From positions 62,001 through 126,000 of the forward strand of contig NZ_JAAAMT010000008.1 of assembly GCF_009905435.1 (NCBI RefSeq): 64,000 bases of DNA, in the 5' to 3' direction. The notes below the pieces were generated by a model. It was given only the letters and a program-made list of their open reading frames with translations. It had not been told where the DNA came from and did no database searches. This stretch comes from Pseudomonas sp. R5(2019). Its GTDB lineage: Bacteria; Pseudomonadota; Gammaproteobacteria; Pseudomonadales; Pseudomonadaceae. Made by a program: the position numbers and the translations under genes. Below are positions 17,845 to 25,530 of the stretch, one piece after another; the stretch's first letter is position 1; each line of letters starts with the position of its first letter.

Positions 17845-19158
17845 TTATCTTTCGTGGGCTGGCGCAGGCGTCATGATGATTGCGATCGCCGCGGCGATTG
17901 CGGCGGCGGCGAAGACCATGAAGTTCCAGAAACTATCGAGGTGCAGTCCGGCGACGAACCCCCCCAGAATCGGCCCGCCCATGGCCCCGAAGCGCCCTAT
18001 GCCCACCGCCCAGCCCGTCGCCGAAGCCCGTGCATGCGGTGCATAGTAGTTGGCGATGTAGCCCAGCTGCACCAGCGCCACGGCAACGCTGCCAAAGCCT
18101 GCGCAGGCCACCAGTACGTAGTTCACCAGGATCGAGTTCTTGAACGACAGTGCGGCAATGGCGCAGGCGCCAAAGGTAAAGCCCAGGGCCAGTGTGCGGC
18201 GCGCTCCGAAGCGATCCGCGATCCGCCCGATCACGATTCCGCCCACAGCGGCGGCCAGGTTGAAAGTGGCGAAGAACATCAGGCTGGAGCCCAGGTCGTA
18301 GCCGTTATGCCGCATATATTGCGGCAGCCAGGTCCCCAGCCCATACACCACCATGACGGCAGTGCATTGCGCCAGCCACAGGCACAAGGTGCCGCGACGA
18401 TTGCGCGTGGAAAAAACCTCGGCGAGGATCTCCCTGAATGGCGACTGTTGAGTAGGCCCTTTGCTGACAGGTGGGGCGGGCAATTCGCTGATGCCCAATC
18501 GTGCGGCGAGTGCCTGAGCCTGGCGGGTGCGCTTCTTTGCGACCAGAAACTCCAGCGATTCGGGTAGCCACAGCAGCATGATCGGGATGAGCAGCAGCGC
18601 CAGCGCACCGGCAGCCACCACCGTGCGCCAGCCATGGTCGGGCATGAACGTCATGCCTACCCAGGCTGAAAGCAGGGCACCGAGCGGATAGCCGGAGTAC
18701 ATCAGGGCAAAATTGAGGTTGCGTCGGTGAGGTGGAGAGTATTCGACCGTCAAGGCTGCGGCCACGGGGATCACTCCACCCAGCCCGAGGCCGCCAATAC
18801 CTCTGACCAGCGAGAAGATTTCCGGGGTTGGCGCCCAGGCTGCGGCCAGCATTGAGCCTGAAAACAGCGCGATACAGAGGATGATCAGCGGTTTGCGCCC
18901 GATGATGTCGCTCCATGGGCTGATGAAGTAGGCACCAATGAGCGTGCCGAACAGGGCAGAGCTGCTCATGGCGCCGATTTCCAGTGGGGTCAGGCTCCAT
19001 TGAGGGTCGCTCAACAGGGCAGGCACGATGGTGCCCATCACGCCGATGTCATAACCCTCCGAGAGGATGGCGGCCCAGCAGAGGCCTAGCACTAGAAGCA
19101 TGGTGGAGCGGGGAAGGCGGGTGGCCGTCCCGGCATGGCTCGTCTCGGTGATGTGCAC
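17845..19158 (-). CDS. MFS transporter, aromatic acid:H+ symporter family
   Basis: A 437-residue transporter with 12 predicted membrane helices. The first helix carries ILSEGYDIGVMG with the Asp typical of the AAHS family (PcaK, BenK), followed by ISPWSDIIGRKP between helices 2 and 3 and IADRFGARRT in the matching place of the second half. It should import an aromatic or related acid with protons. It faces the pathway genes tail to tail and probably serves the oxygenase pathway, but its expression would be separate. Confidence 0.9.
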   Translation of the reverse strand: MHITETSHAGTATRLPRSTMLLVLGLCWAAILSEGYDIGVMGTIVPALLSDPQWSLTPLEIGAMSSSALFGTLIGAYFISPWSDIIGRKPLIILCIALFSGSMLAAAWAPTPEIFSLVRGIGGLGLGGVIPVAAALTVEYSPPHRRNLNFALMYSGYPLGALLSAWVGMTFMPDHGWRTVVAAGALALLLIPIMLLWLPESLEFLVAKKRTRQAQALAARLGISELPAPPVSKGPTQQSPFREILAEVFSTRNRRGTLCLWLAQCTAVMVVYGLGTWLPQYMRHNGYDLGSSLMFFATFNLAAAVGGIVIGRIADRFGARRTLALGFTFGACAIAALSFKNSILVNYVLVACAGFGSVAVALVQLGYIANYYAPHARASATGWAVGIGRFGAMGGPILGGFVAGLHLDSFWNFMVFAAAAIAAAIAIIMTPAPAHER

Positions 19159-19505
19159 GTATTTATCCTTTTGGTGATGTTCTTATAGGCAAGGTTTAGC
19201 CGGTACCTAAACGGGCGGCTAAAAAAATACAATGATCGTTATTGGTGCGGATCTCATGTCGGTTTTTCCGAATTTCACCGTCTGTGATTATTTTTATGGG
19301 CATGGCGTCATCTGCAGAGACATCAAAAGAATACATCATTCGTTTTTGAGGCGTTAGTCCCGCTTTAAAAAAAGCTGGGCACAGGCGCTCAGCGGTAGGG
19401 CTGCTCTTTCGGGTCCAGCAACTCTACAAAGCCAGGCATCGGCGCTTGGTTTTTTCCGATTACCGGTTGGTGGAGCCCAAGCCGAAGATCCTGATCGGAA
19501 AGCGG
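19159..19505. other. Intergenic region upstream of the MFS gene and downstream of rnz
   Basis: No convincing gene. GTTTAG (19194-19199) and CTAAAC (19207-19212) form an inverted repeat with a 7-base spacer about 35 bases upstream of the transporter start, a possible operator. The stretch 19200-19380 is AT-richer than its surroundings, as expected of a promoter region. On the minus strand after the rnz stop, a short open stretch ends near 19389 but has no usable start. Confidence 0.5.
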
Positions 19506-20504
19506 TTAGTGAAACCGCTCCTGTCGATCGGTCGCCATCACCTCCAGGCGGCCATCCCGTCCGAGGTGGTAGCGCTCCAGATCGCGCGCCAGAATTAACT
19601 GGCCGGTGAATTGTGCCCTGGCCTCTTCGCGGATGTCCTCGATGGACGGGCTGCGCTGGGGGTTAGTCTGGTAGCGGGCGCTGAAATGCGTAAGGACCAG
19701 GTTTGGAACGCCCGCCGACTCGGCGAAACGCGCCACCGCTGCAGCCGTACTGTGCCCATAACTGCCTTGGATGTGATCGACCACCGCTTGGGTGAAGGTC
19801 GCCTCGTGCACGAGCACATCCGCAACCGGCGCCACCTCGGCCAGAAGCTCGGGGCTGTCGTTGTCGCCGCAGACGATGACGCGACGTGCTGGCCGCGAGG
19901 GGCGCAGATAGTCCTGTGCACGAAGCATGCGCCCGTCATGTTCCACATCAAGCCCCCGTGCCAGCTCGCCCCAAAGGGGACCACGCGGGATACCTTCGGC
20001 CAGCAGGCGTTGCAAATCCAGGCGCGGCTCAGAATTGATCTCGGCAAACACGTAGCCGTGACAGGGAACCCGATGGGACAGAGCAACCGTGCTGAGCTGG
20101 ACATTGCCAGTGCGCCAGCCGTCGAGGGTTTCGACCGCATGAAGACGCAACTCGAAAGGTAGGCGCGTCTCGGTGACGGCCAGGCTAAGGTGCAACCAGT
20201 CATGCAGAGCAGTCGGCAGCACCAGGTCAAGCGGCTCGGTACGCCCCGACATGCCAGCGCTGGCCAGCAATCCGGGCAAGCCGAAGCAGTGATCCCCATG
20301 CACGTGAGTAATGAAAATCCCTCGCAGCTGGTGCAGTGACAGAGAAGTGGAAAGCAGCTGATGCTGAGTGGCTTCGCCGCAATCGATCAGGTACCAGCCT
20401 TTACCGGAAGATTCGATCAGGGCGGTACCGCTGACATTCCGGGCCCGGGTCGGTACCGCGGATGAGGTGCCAAGAAACAGCAGATCCACGGCTGGTTCCT
20501 CCAT
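19506..20504 (-). CDS. rnz: Ribonuclease Z (tRNA 3' endonuclease)
   Basis: A 332-residue metallo-beta-lactamase-fold nuclease. The zinc motif [15 protein letters not shown], the start [17 protein letters not shown], and the C-terminal HEATF and LTHFSARY segments match RNase Z/ElaC, which cuts the 3' trailer from tRNA precursors lacking encoded CCA or acts on other RNAs. The length is normal for the short form. It stands alone, with REP palindromes upstream of its start. Confidence 0.92.
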   Translation of the reverse strand: MEEPAVDLLFLGTSSAVPTRARNVSGTALIESSGKGWYLIDCGEATQHQLLSTSLSLHQLRGIFITHVHGDHCFGLPGLLASAGMSGRTEPLDLVLPTALHDWLHLSLAVTETRLPFELRLHAVETLDGWRTGNVQLSTVALSHRVPCHGYVFAEINSEPRLDLQRLLAEGIPRGPLWGELARGLDVEHDGRMLRAQDYLRPSRPARRVIVCGDNDSPELLAEVAPVADVLVHEATFTQAVVDHIQGSYGHSTAAAVARFAESAGVPNLVLTHFSARYQTNPQRSPSIEDIREEARAQFTGQLILARDLERYHLGRDGRLEVMATDRQERFH

Positions 20505-20516
20505 TTGAGGACATGT

Positions 20517-20780
20517 AGGAGCCGGGCTTGTCGGATCGCCGCACCGCCGCGATGAACGATGACGCGCAATACCTGTAAAACCGCGGCGTTCTTATCGCGG
20601 GCAAGCCCCAATGCCAGTCAGTTAAGGAATAGAACGACGCAACCCCTGTGGGAGCGGATTTATCCGCGAATGAAAACACCGCGGTTTATCAGGCATTGCG
20701 CGGCGCCTACATTCGCGGATAAATCCGCTCCCACATGTTCTGCGCCTTAACTGACTGGCATTGGGGCAAGCCCGGCTCCT
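20517..20780. repeat. Nested composite REP palindrome
   Basis: Three inverted repeats are nested. The outer arms of 14 bases (AGGAGCCGGGCTTG) are at 20517-20530 and 20767-20780; the middle arms of 23 bases are at 20605-20627 and 20745-20767; the inner arms of 25 bases, starting TGTGGGAGCGGATTTATCC, are at 20647-20671 and 20711-20735. All are exact. The middle plus inner unit (20605-20767) recurs at 51242-51397, so it is a dispersed element apparently inserted inside a REP doublet. Confidence 0.9.
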
Positions 20781-20884
20781 GCCAGCACGACGTCGCATGG
20801 CTACCATTGAAGGTACGGGGATGAAACTGACGTCCACTTCAATGAAAATCGAACATACATGATGAGTCAGTACGGCCGTCGAAT

Positions 20885-20959
20885 CTATGCAATCCCGAGG
20901 AACGACAGGATAACCACGACAATCACAACTACCCCGACGATGTAGATAATGTTGTTCAT
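20885..20959 (-). CDS. 24-residue single-pass membrane peptide
   Basis: A short open frame starting at the ATG at 20959 with GAGAGG about nine bases upstream. It begins MNNIIYIVGVVVIVVVI and stays hydrophobic to a Gly-Ile-Ala end, so it would be one membrane helix with almost no tail. I recall similar tiny membrane peptides near stress genes in pseudomonads but cannot name this one. It is too short for usual gene callers. Confidence 0.55.
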   Translation of the reverse strand: MNNIIYIVGVVVIVVVILSFLGIA

Positions 20960-21388
20960 GTCATCCACCTCTCAACCTGAATGGGATTGCAAAACGAGGG
21001 TGTTACAAATAGCCCTGCTCCTTATTATGTTAGGCCACTCGGTAGGAATCGGGTTGCCGATCTCGACCACCCGGATGCACGGTAAATGTGGCGATCTCGC
21101 CTGGCTGGGCATGACTTTTTGGCCGAGAGAGCCAGCACGCCGGCACTTGCCTTGACGTCCTATTTGAATTGATCTTGACTTCAAAAAACGCTGGGTATTT
21201 GTGGTCGGCGCGCCCCTCTCATAGTGTGAGGTGACCATGCATACGCCAGTCATCGCGACCAGGGCAATGGAGTATTCCAGGGTTGCGAATGCCAGACTTG
21301 TCCTTGCCACCGGGTATATCAGGGTTTTTCGAGAGGAATTCAACTTTCAAACCCTATCCGCCCAACCCAACCGGGCAAGGATATCCCC
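20960..21388. other. Intergenic region, left edge of the accessory locus
   Basis: No supported gene. The only long open frame, on the minus strand (20972-21343), has no ribosome site and an implausible composition. The base composition falls relative to the neighbouring genes, which suggests the boundary of acquired DNA, but no att site or insertion-sequence end could be recognised. Confidence 0.4.
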
Positions 21389-21544
21389 ATGACAAATATC
21401 GTGATTTGCTGCGACGGTAGCTGGAACACTCCCGATCAGCTCGACAATGGTGTGCCTGCCCCAACCAACGTAGTCAGATTGGACAACAACAAGACTGCTG
21501 GAGTGTGGAAATGGCGATCAAAATTCTGTGTGTACATGGCATAG
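21389..21544 (+). pseudogene. Truncated start of a DUF2235 hydrolase gene
   Basis: From the ATG at 21389 the frame reads MTNIVICCDGSWNTPDQ, then PAPTNVVRL, which is the characteristic start of DUF2235 alpha/beta-hydrolases (CDGTWN and PTNVV motifs; some are type VI secretion phospholipase effectors). After about 34 residues the similarity ends and the frame stops at 21544, inside the next gene. It is a 5' remnant left when the following gene was joined to it, or a translated leader. Confidence 0.6.
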
Positions 21545-23271
21545 GCCACGAAGAGGCGGATGAGAATTTCGAAACATCCTGGCATAGGTCGATCGCCGAA
21601 GCGGTATCGCACGTTGCCCCGAGTGCAGACATCGAACTGGATTATTTTCAGTATGACTCGCGTTTTTCTGCCAGCGGCCTTGGCACGCCGGAAATCGCCG
21701 AGGCGACGCTTCGTCTGCTGACCAGCTCGGTGATCCATTCAGTGGGGGACGTTTTCCGGCGCGATCGTGGCTTCGGCCAGTTCTCTGACCGCCTGCGCTG
21801 GACGGCCGGCATGGTAGCCCAGTGGACTGCGGACGAGTCCCTACGTACTACGCTGCGCAATGATCTGTCCAGCCATATCCTCGCCTCGCAACCGGACATC
21901 GTCTGTGCACACAGCCTGGGGTCGCTGGTCGCGTATGACACGTTCAGCAGAGATCCATCGCTCATGAGCAAGCGAGTGCTGATCACGTTCGGCTCGCAAA
22001 TTGGTAATCCCGCAGTACGCGAGACTTTCGGCGGGCGCATCGAAAGCATCGAGGGCGCGCGCAAGTGGTACCACCTCTACAACGAACACGATAACGTGTT
22101 CACGGCGCCGCTGTATCTACGTAATGCAAACTTCACTCAGGTCATGACACCGTTCGACAAACCGGGTGATGCACTCAATCACGATGCGACGTTTTACCTT
22201 GGCCAGAACGAAACCGTGGCCAATGTGTGGGGGCCTCTATTCCAGGCCAGCATCACCAAGGGATTCGACAAGCGGCTCGCCGCAGTCGATAAGTCACTGG
22301 GCATTGCCATACCCAAGGGGCGCACGGTGCGCCGTTCGAAAGACAAGGCGTTGCTGATCGGTATCAACAACTATCCCAATCCCGCGGATCGGCTCGAAGG
22401 CTGCGTCAATGACGTCTTCCTGATGAGTTCACTGTTGCAAGAGTCGAAGTTCGCGCCGGACGACATCCGCATCGTGTTCGATGAGCGCGCTACCGCGGCA
22501 GGAATTCGTGATCGTCTGCACTGGCTGCTCGACGACGCCCAAGCGGGCGATCGCCGGGTGCTCTTTTATTCCGGACACGGTGCACAGATTCCCAATACCA
22601 ATGCTTCGGGCGAAGCCGATCGCATAGACGAATGCCTGTGCCCTTGGGATTTCGACTGGACGCCGGAACACGCAATTCTCGACAACGACTTCCGCGATCT
22701 CTATATCCAGCTGCCATACGACACGCAGTTCATGACGATTTTCGATTGCTGCCATGCCGGTGGTATGACGCGCGACGGGGCACGGCGCGCCCGAGGACTC
22801 ACGCCGCCGGATGACATCCGCCATCGCGCGCTGCGTTGGGAGCCTGAGCTGCAAATGTGGGTGGAGCGTGACTGGGTGAAGAGGGCTCGTAAAAGTGCAC
22901 AGAAGGCCGAGACCGCCAATACCGTTAGCAACCGCGAGGGTATCCGCCGACTCGGCCAGTCCATCGCGGTGCGCGGTTACGACGATAAGCTTTACGATAA
23001 ACGCCGCAAGGCGTACGGGCACGAAGGCCCCTTTCTGCCGATTCTCATGTACGCCTGCGGTGAATCCCAGCTGTCATATGAGTATCGTCACGGTGTTACC
23101 TCATATGGAGCGTTCACCTACGCGCTCGCCCATACGTTGCGCGCATCCAGGCAACGACCGACGTTCAAGGCCCTGGTTCGCGAGACGGGAAAGCTCCTGG
23201 CCGATCTGGGTTATGACCAGAAGCCGGCGATTGTGGGACCGGCTTCATTGCTCGGCAAACCCGTTCCCTGA
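21511..23271 (+). CDS. Alpha/beta-hydrolase-metacaspase (peptidase C14) fusion
   Basis: A 586-residue two-domain protein. Residues about 1-260 form an alpha/beta-hydrolase: LCVHGIGHEE at the start, nucleophile Ser135 in AHSLGS, and later Asp and His candidates in EHDNVF and LNHDATFY. Residues about 270-586 form a caspase-fold peptidase: KALLIGINNYP, LEGCVNDVFLM, catalytic His356 in YSGHGAQIP and catalytic Cys414 in FDCCHAGGM, 58 residues apart as in metacaspases. No signal peptide is seen, so it acts in the cytoplasm unless exported otherwise. Both active sites look intact. The ATG at 21511 is used; a GTG at 21505 is possible. It overlaps the DUF2235 remnant. Confidence 0.85.
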   Translation: MAIKILCVHGIGHEEADENFETSWHRSIAEAVSHVAPSADIELDYFQYDSRFSASGLGTPEIAEATLRLLTSSVIHSVGDVFRRDRGFGQFSDRLRWTAGMVAQWTADESLRTTLRNDLSSHILASQPDIVCAHSLGSLVAYDTFSRDPSLMSKRVLITFGSQIGNPAVRETFGGRIESIEGARKWYHLYNEHDNVFTAPLYLRNANFTQVMTPFDKPGDALNHDATFYLGQNETVANVWGPLFQASITKGFDKRLAAVDKSLGIAIPKGRTVRRSKDKALLIGINNYPNPADRLEGCVNDVFLMSSLLQESKFAPDDIRIVFDERATAAGIRDRLHWLLDDAQAGDRRVLFYSGHGAQIPNTNASGEADRIDECLCPWDFDWTPEHAILDNDFRDLYIQLPYDTQFMTIFDCCHAGGMTRDGARRARGLTPPDDIRHRALRWEPELQMWVERDWVKRARKSAQKAETANTVSNREGIRRLGQSIAVRGYDDKLYDKRRKAYGHEGPFLPILMYACGESQLSYEYRHGVTSYGAFTYALAHTLRASRQRPTFKALVRETGKLLADLGYDQKPAIVGPASLLGKPVP

Positions 23272-23651
23272 GGCGGCACCGGTCAGGATTTAGAGAGGTT
23301 CACCCAATCAGCGCCCAGTGCTTGCGAGGAATAAGCGACCCGTACGCCGGATCAGGTTGTTTATCCAATCTGCTTGGGGATGTTTCCCCCTGAACGTGGA
23401 ATGCCGAAAAGAAATCCTACAGTCGACCCTACGGCCTGGCAGGCTATGCCCCATAGCAAAATCGGTGCAACAGCATCGGCACGCCAACCGACCCATATCA
23501 CCGCTGCACCTCCAAAAGCCACAAGTGAATAATCCAGTCAGCACTGGAACCGCCAGCCCGCAAAGGACGCAGGCAGCGCCCCATATTTCCTTTGATCAGG
23601 CCTATGCTTTAACCGGCAGTTATATCCGCGTCCGGCTTCGAGGAACATGCC
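23272..23651. other. Intergenic region between the caspase-fusion and peptidoglycan hydrolase genes
   Basis: Open frames on both strands here lack ribosome sites and recognisable motifs. The 3' end supplies GAGGAA before the next ATG. I see no terminator hairpin or repeat, and cannot tell whether the two flanking genes are cotranscribed. Confidence 0.4.
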
Positions 23652-25226
23652 ATGCCAAAGCTCAGTCCCGCCGACATCAAAAAGACTATTGACAATACGC
23701 CCTCCGGTGTCTGGATCTGGCGCCTCGCCAACATCGACCGCAATTATTTGAATCGACTGGCCGAGGTAGGTTGCAAACGTGTCTACTTGAAAGTATTCGA
23801 CGACCGGCGTGGTGACAGCGCCGACGATTTTTTCTGGGACTTTCAATGTACCGCGGCGACCATCCAGGCCTTCAACGCCATCGGCGTCAGTGTTGTCGGG
23901 TGGGGGTACCACTTCGACCAGCGCACATCGATACCTGTCGCTGAAGAAGTAAAAGCCGTCGCCATGGCCATGGCCTGTGGCCTGGAGGGGTATATCGTTG
24001 ACGTCGAAGCCGAAGTCAAATCACCCAGAGCAAAGGCGCCACTGGATGACTTGCTCACTGCTTTGCGCACGGCTACTGGCAGCAAATTTCTTGGCTATAC
24101 CTCATTTGGCCACCCGGGGTTTCATCGGGAAGTGCCCTGGACGCTGCTCGACAGCAGAACAGACATCGCCTTTCCACAAATCTATTTTGAGAAGTTCAGG
24201 TTCGGCGCGACCGATGCTGACGAAGTCAAAGCGGCATTGGATGCTCATAAAAGCCTGCGTTTGAAAAACCCCATCCTGCCTATTTGGGGCAGCGAAGAAG
24301 ATGCTGCCCATCCTGCGACAGCGGCCACCTTGCAAAGTTTTCTGAATGCGTACCCGGGTTCTTCGATATTCCGCATTCCGACACTGGGTCTCAAAGGCCA
24401 GGCATGGAATCTCGATTACAGCAAGACCGCTGCGCTCATCCCCAGCGCCACCCCCGCGCCTACAAGCCTGGGTGACTTCCCCGGGGAACTGCGCAATGGC
24501 GCCAAAGGAAAGGCCGTCAAAGACCTGCAAACAGCGCTGGCTGCAAAAGGCTTCGATCCAGGAGCAATCGATGGCGAGTTCGGCCCATTGACCGAACAGG
24601 CACTCAAGCATTTCCAACGCATGAACGAGCTGACGGTCGATGGCATTGCCGGGCCGATCAGCTGGACTGCACTGGGGGGCAGGTCGCAACCCGAAGCCGC
24701 GACCGTGGTGTTCGCCAGCGGTATCCGGGAGCGACTCGCCAGTATTGCCGAGACCGAAGCTGCGATGGGGCTCTCCTGGTCCGGGCCAACGTCGCTGGCC
24801 GAGCGCTATTTGAAGCCGTTCCGTGCGCCGATGCAGAAACTTGGGCATATCGGCACGAAACCGGTGTTCTATAACTGGTGCGCAGCCTTCGTGACTTATT
24901 GCGCCCGCCAGGCTGGCTACACCATCCCGGACCAACCGGCTGGTCACAAGGCAACCATGGCCTTGGTTGAAATGTGGAAAGCCTGGGCGAAGGACCAGAG
25001 GTATTGGCACCCGGCCGGCGTGACCACACCTGAGCGCGGCGATATCGTTTGCTTTGAATGGCTCGATGGCGACAAGGCCCTGGATCACATCGGCATCGTG
25101 CTCCAGGGGCCGGGAAATGGCACGACCCTGCAGACCGCCGAAGGCAACCGTAATAACCAAAGCGTCAATGGCACCCGACAGATGAAAAATGTGGCGGGGA
25201 TCATTCGCTTGCGTGCTGAGGCATAG
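23652..25226 (+). CDS. Three-domain peptidoglycan hydrolase (glycosidase-like, PG-binding, NlpC/CHAP-like)
   Basis: A 524-residue protein. Residues about 10-255 look like a TIM-barrel glycosidase (WIWRLANIDRN, GYIVDVEAEVK with acidic residues, DIAFPQIYFEKF). Residues about 278-345 are a PG_binding_1 domain (LRNGAKGKAVKDLQTALAAKG, DGEFGPLTEQALKHFQ). Residues about 365-520 are an NlpC/CHAP-type amidase with the Cys in NWCAAFVTYCARQAG and His in DHIGIVLQ. There is no signal peptide, so export would need phage-like lysis or a secretion system. The combination resembles endolysins and secreted lytic effectors. Confidence 0.82.
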   Translation: MPKLSPADIKKTIDNTPSGVWIWRLANIDRNYLNRLAEVGCKRVYLKVFDDRRGDSADDFFWDFQCTAATIQAFNAIGVSVVGWGYHFDQRTSIPVAEEVKAVAMAMACGLEGYIVDVEAEVKSPRAKAPLDDLLTALRTATGSKFLGYTSFGHPGFHREVPWTLLDSRTDIAFPQIYFEKFRFGATDADEVKAALDAHKSLRLKNPILPIWGSEEDAAHPATAATLQSFLNAYPGSSIFRIPTLGLKGQAWNLDYSKTAALIPSATPAPTSLGDFPGELRNGAKGKAVKDLQTALAAKGFDPGAIDGEFGPLTEQALKHFQRMNELTVDGIAGPISWTALGGRSQPEAATVVFASGIRERLASIAETEAAMGLSWSGPTSLAERYLKPFRAPMQKLGHIGTKPVFYNWCAAFVTYCARQAGYTIPDQPAGHKATMALVEMWKAWAKDQRYWHPAGVTTPERGDIVCFEWLDGDKALDHIGIVLQGPGNGTTLQTAEGNRNNQSVNGTRQMKNVAGIIRLRAEA

Positions 25227-25530
25227 GGACATTCGTATTGGCAGCGACCACTCAGCGGTTGTCAGTGACGCTGGGTGGCAGCCTCGAACAAGGGCGGTGG
25301 CGATTTGCCGTTTCCTCGTCTATATCGTTAGACACAAGGCAGTTCGTGGTCGGGTGAATCAGGTGGGTCGCAGCCGAGCGGAGTCGACCTGTGCAGTCGT
25401 TGAACCTGAGTCTGGAGGATTCGCAGGGCGCTGCATTCTGCCAGGTGACGGAATGCCTCACGGCAGTGCGTTGATTGACAGTGATTGATGCTCGCCTGAA
25501 ACAGGCGGCTCAGCCTCGATAGGAGGAACA
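25227..25530. other. Intergenic region upstream of the long frameshifted gene
   Basis: No gene seen. TTGACA at 25475-25480 could be a -35 element. CGCCTG-AAA-CAGGCG at 25493-25507 is a perfect 6-bp hairpin about 25 bases before the ATG at 25531, followed by a strong AGGAGG site at 25521-25526. The hairpin might regulate translation. Confidence 0.4.

Noticed and set aside
20972..21343. 123-residue minus-strand open frame
   Set aside because: No ribosome site, mixed composition, no recognisable motif.
23308..23692. Open frames on both strands between the caspase fusion and the lysin gene
   Set aside because: The Cys/Arg-rich translations look random and overlap each other; neither has a ribosome site.
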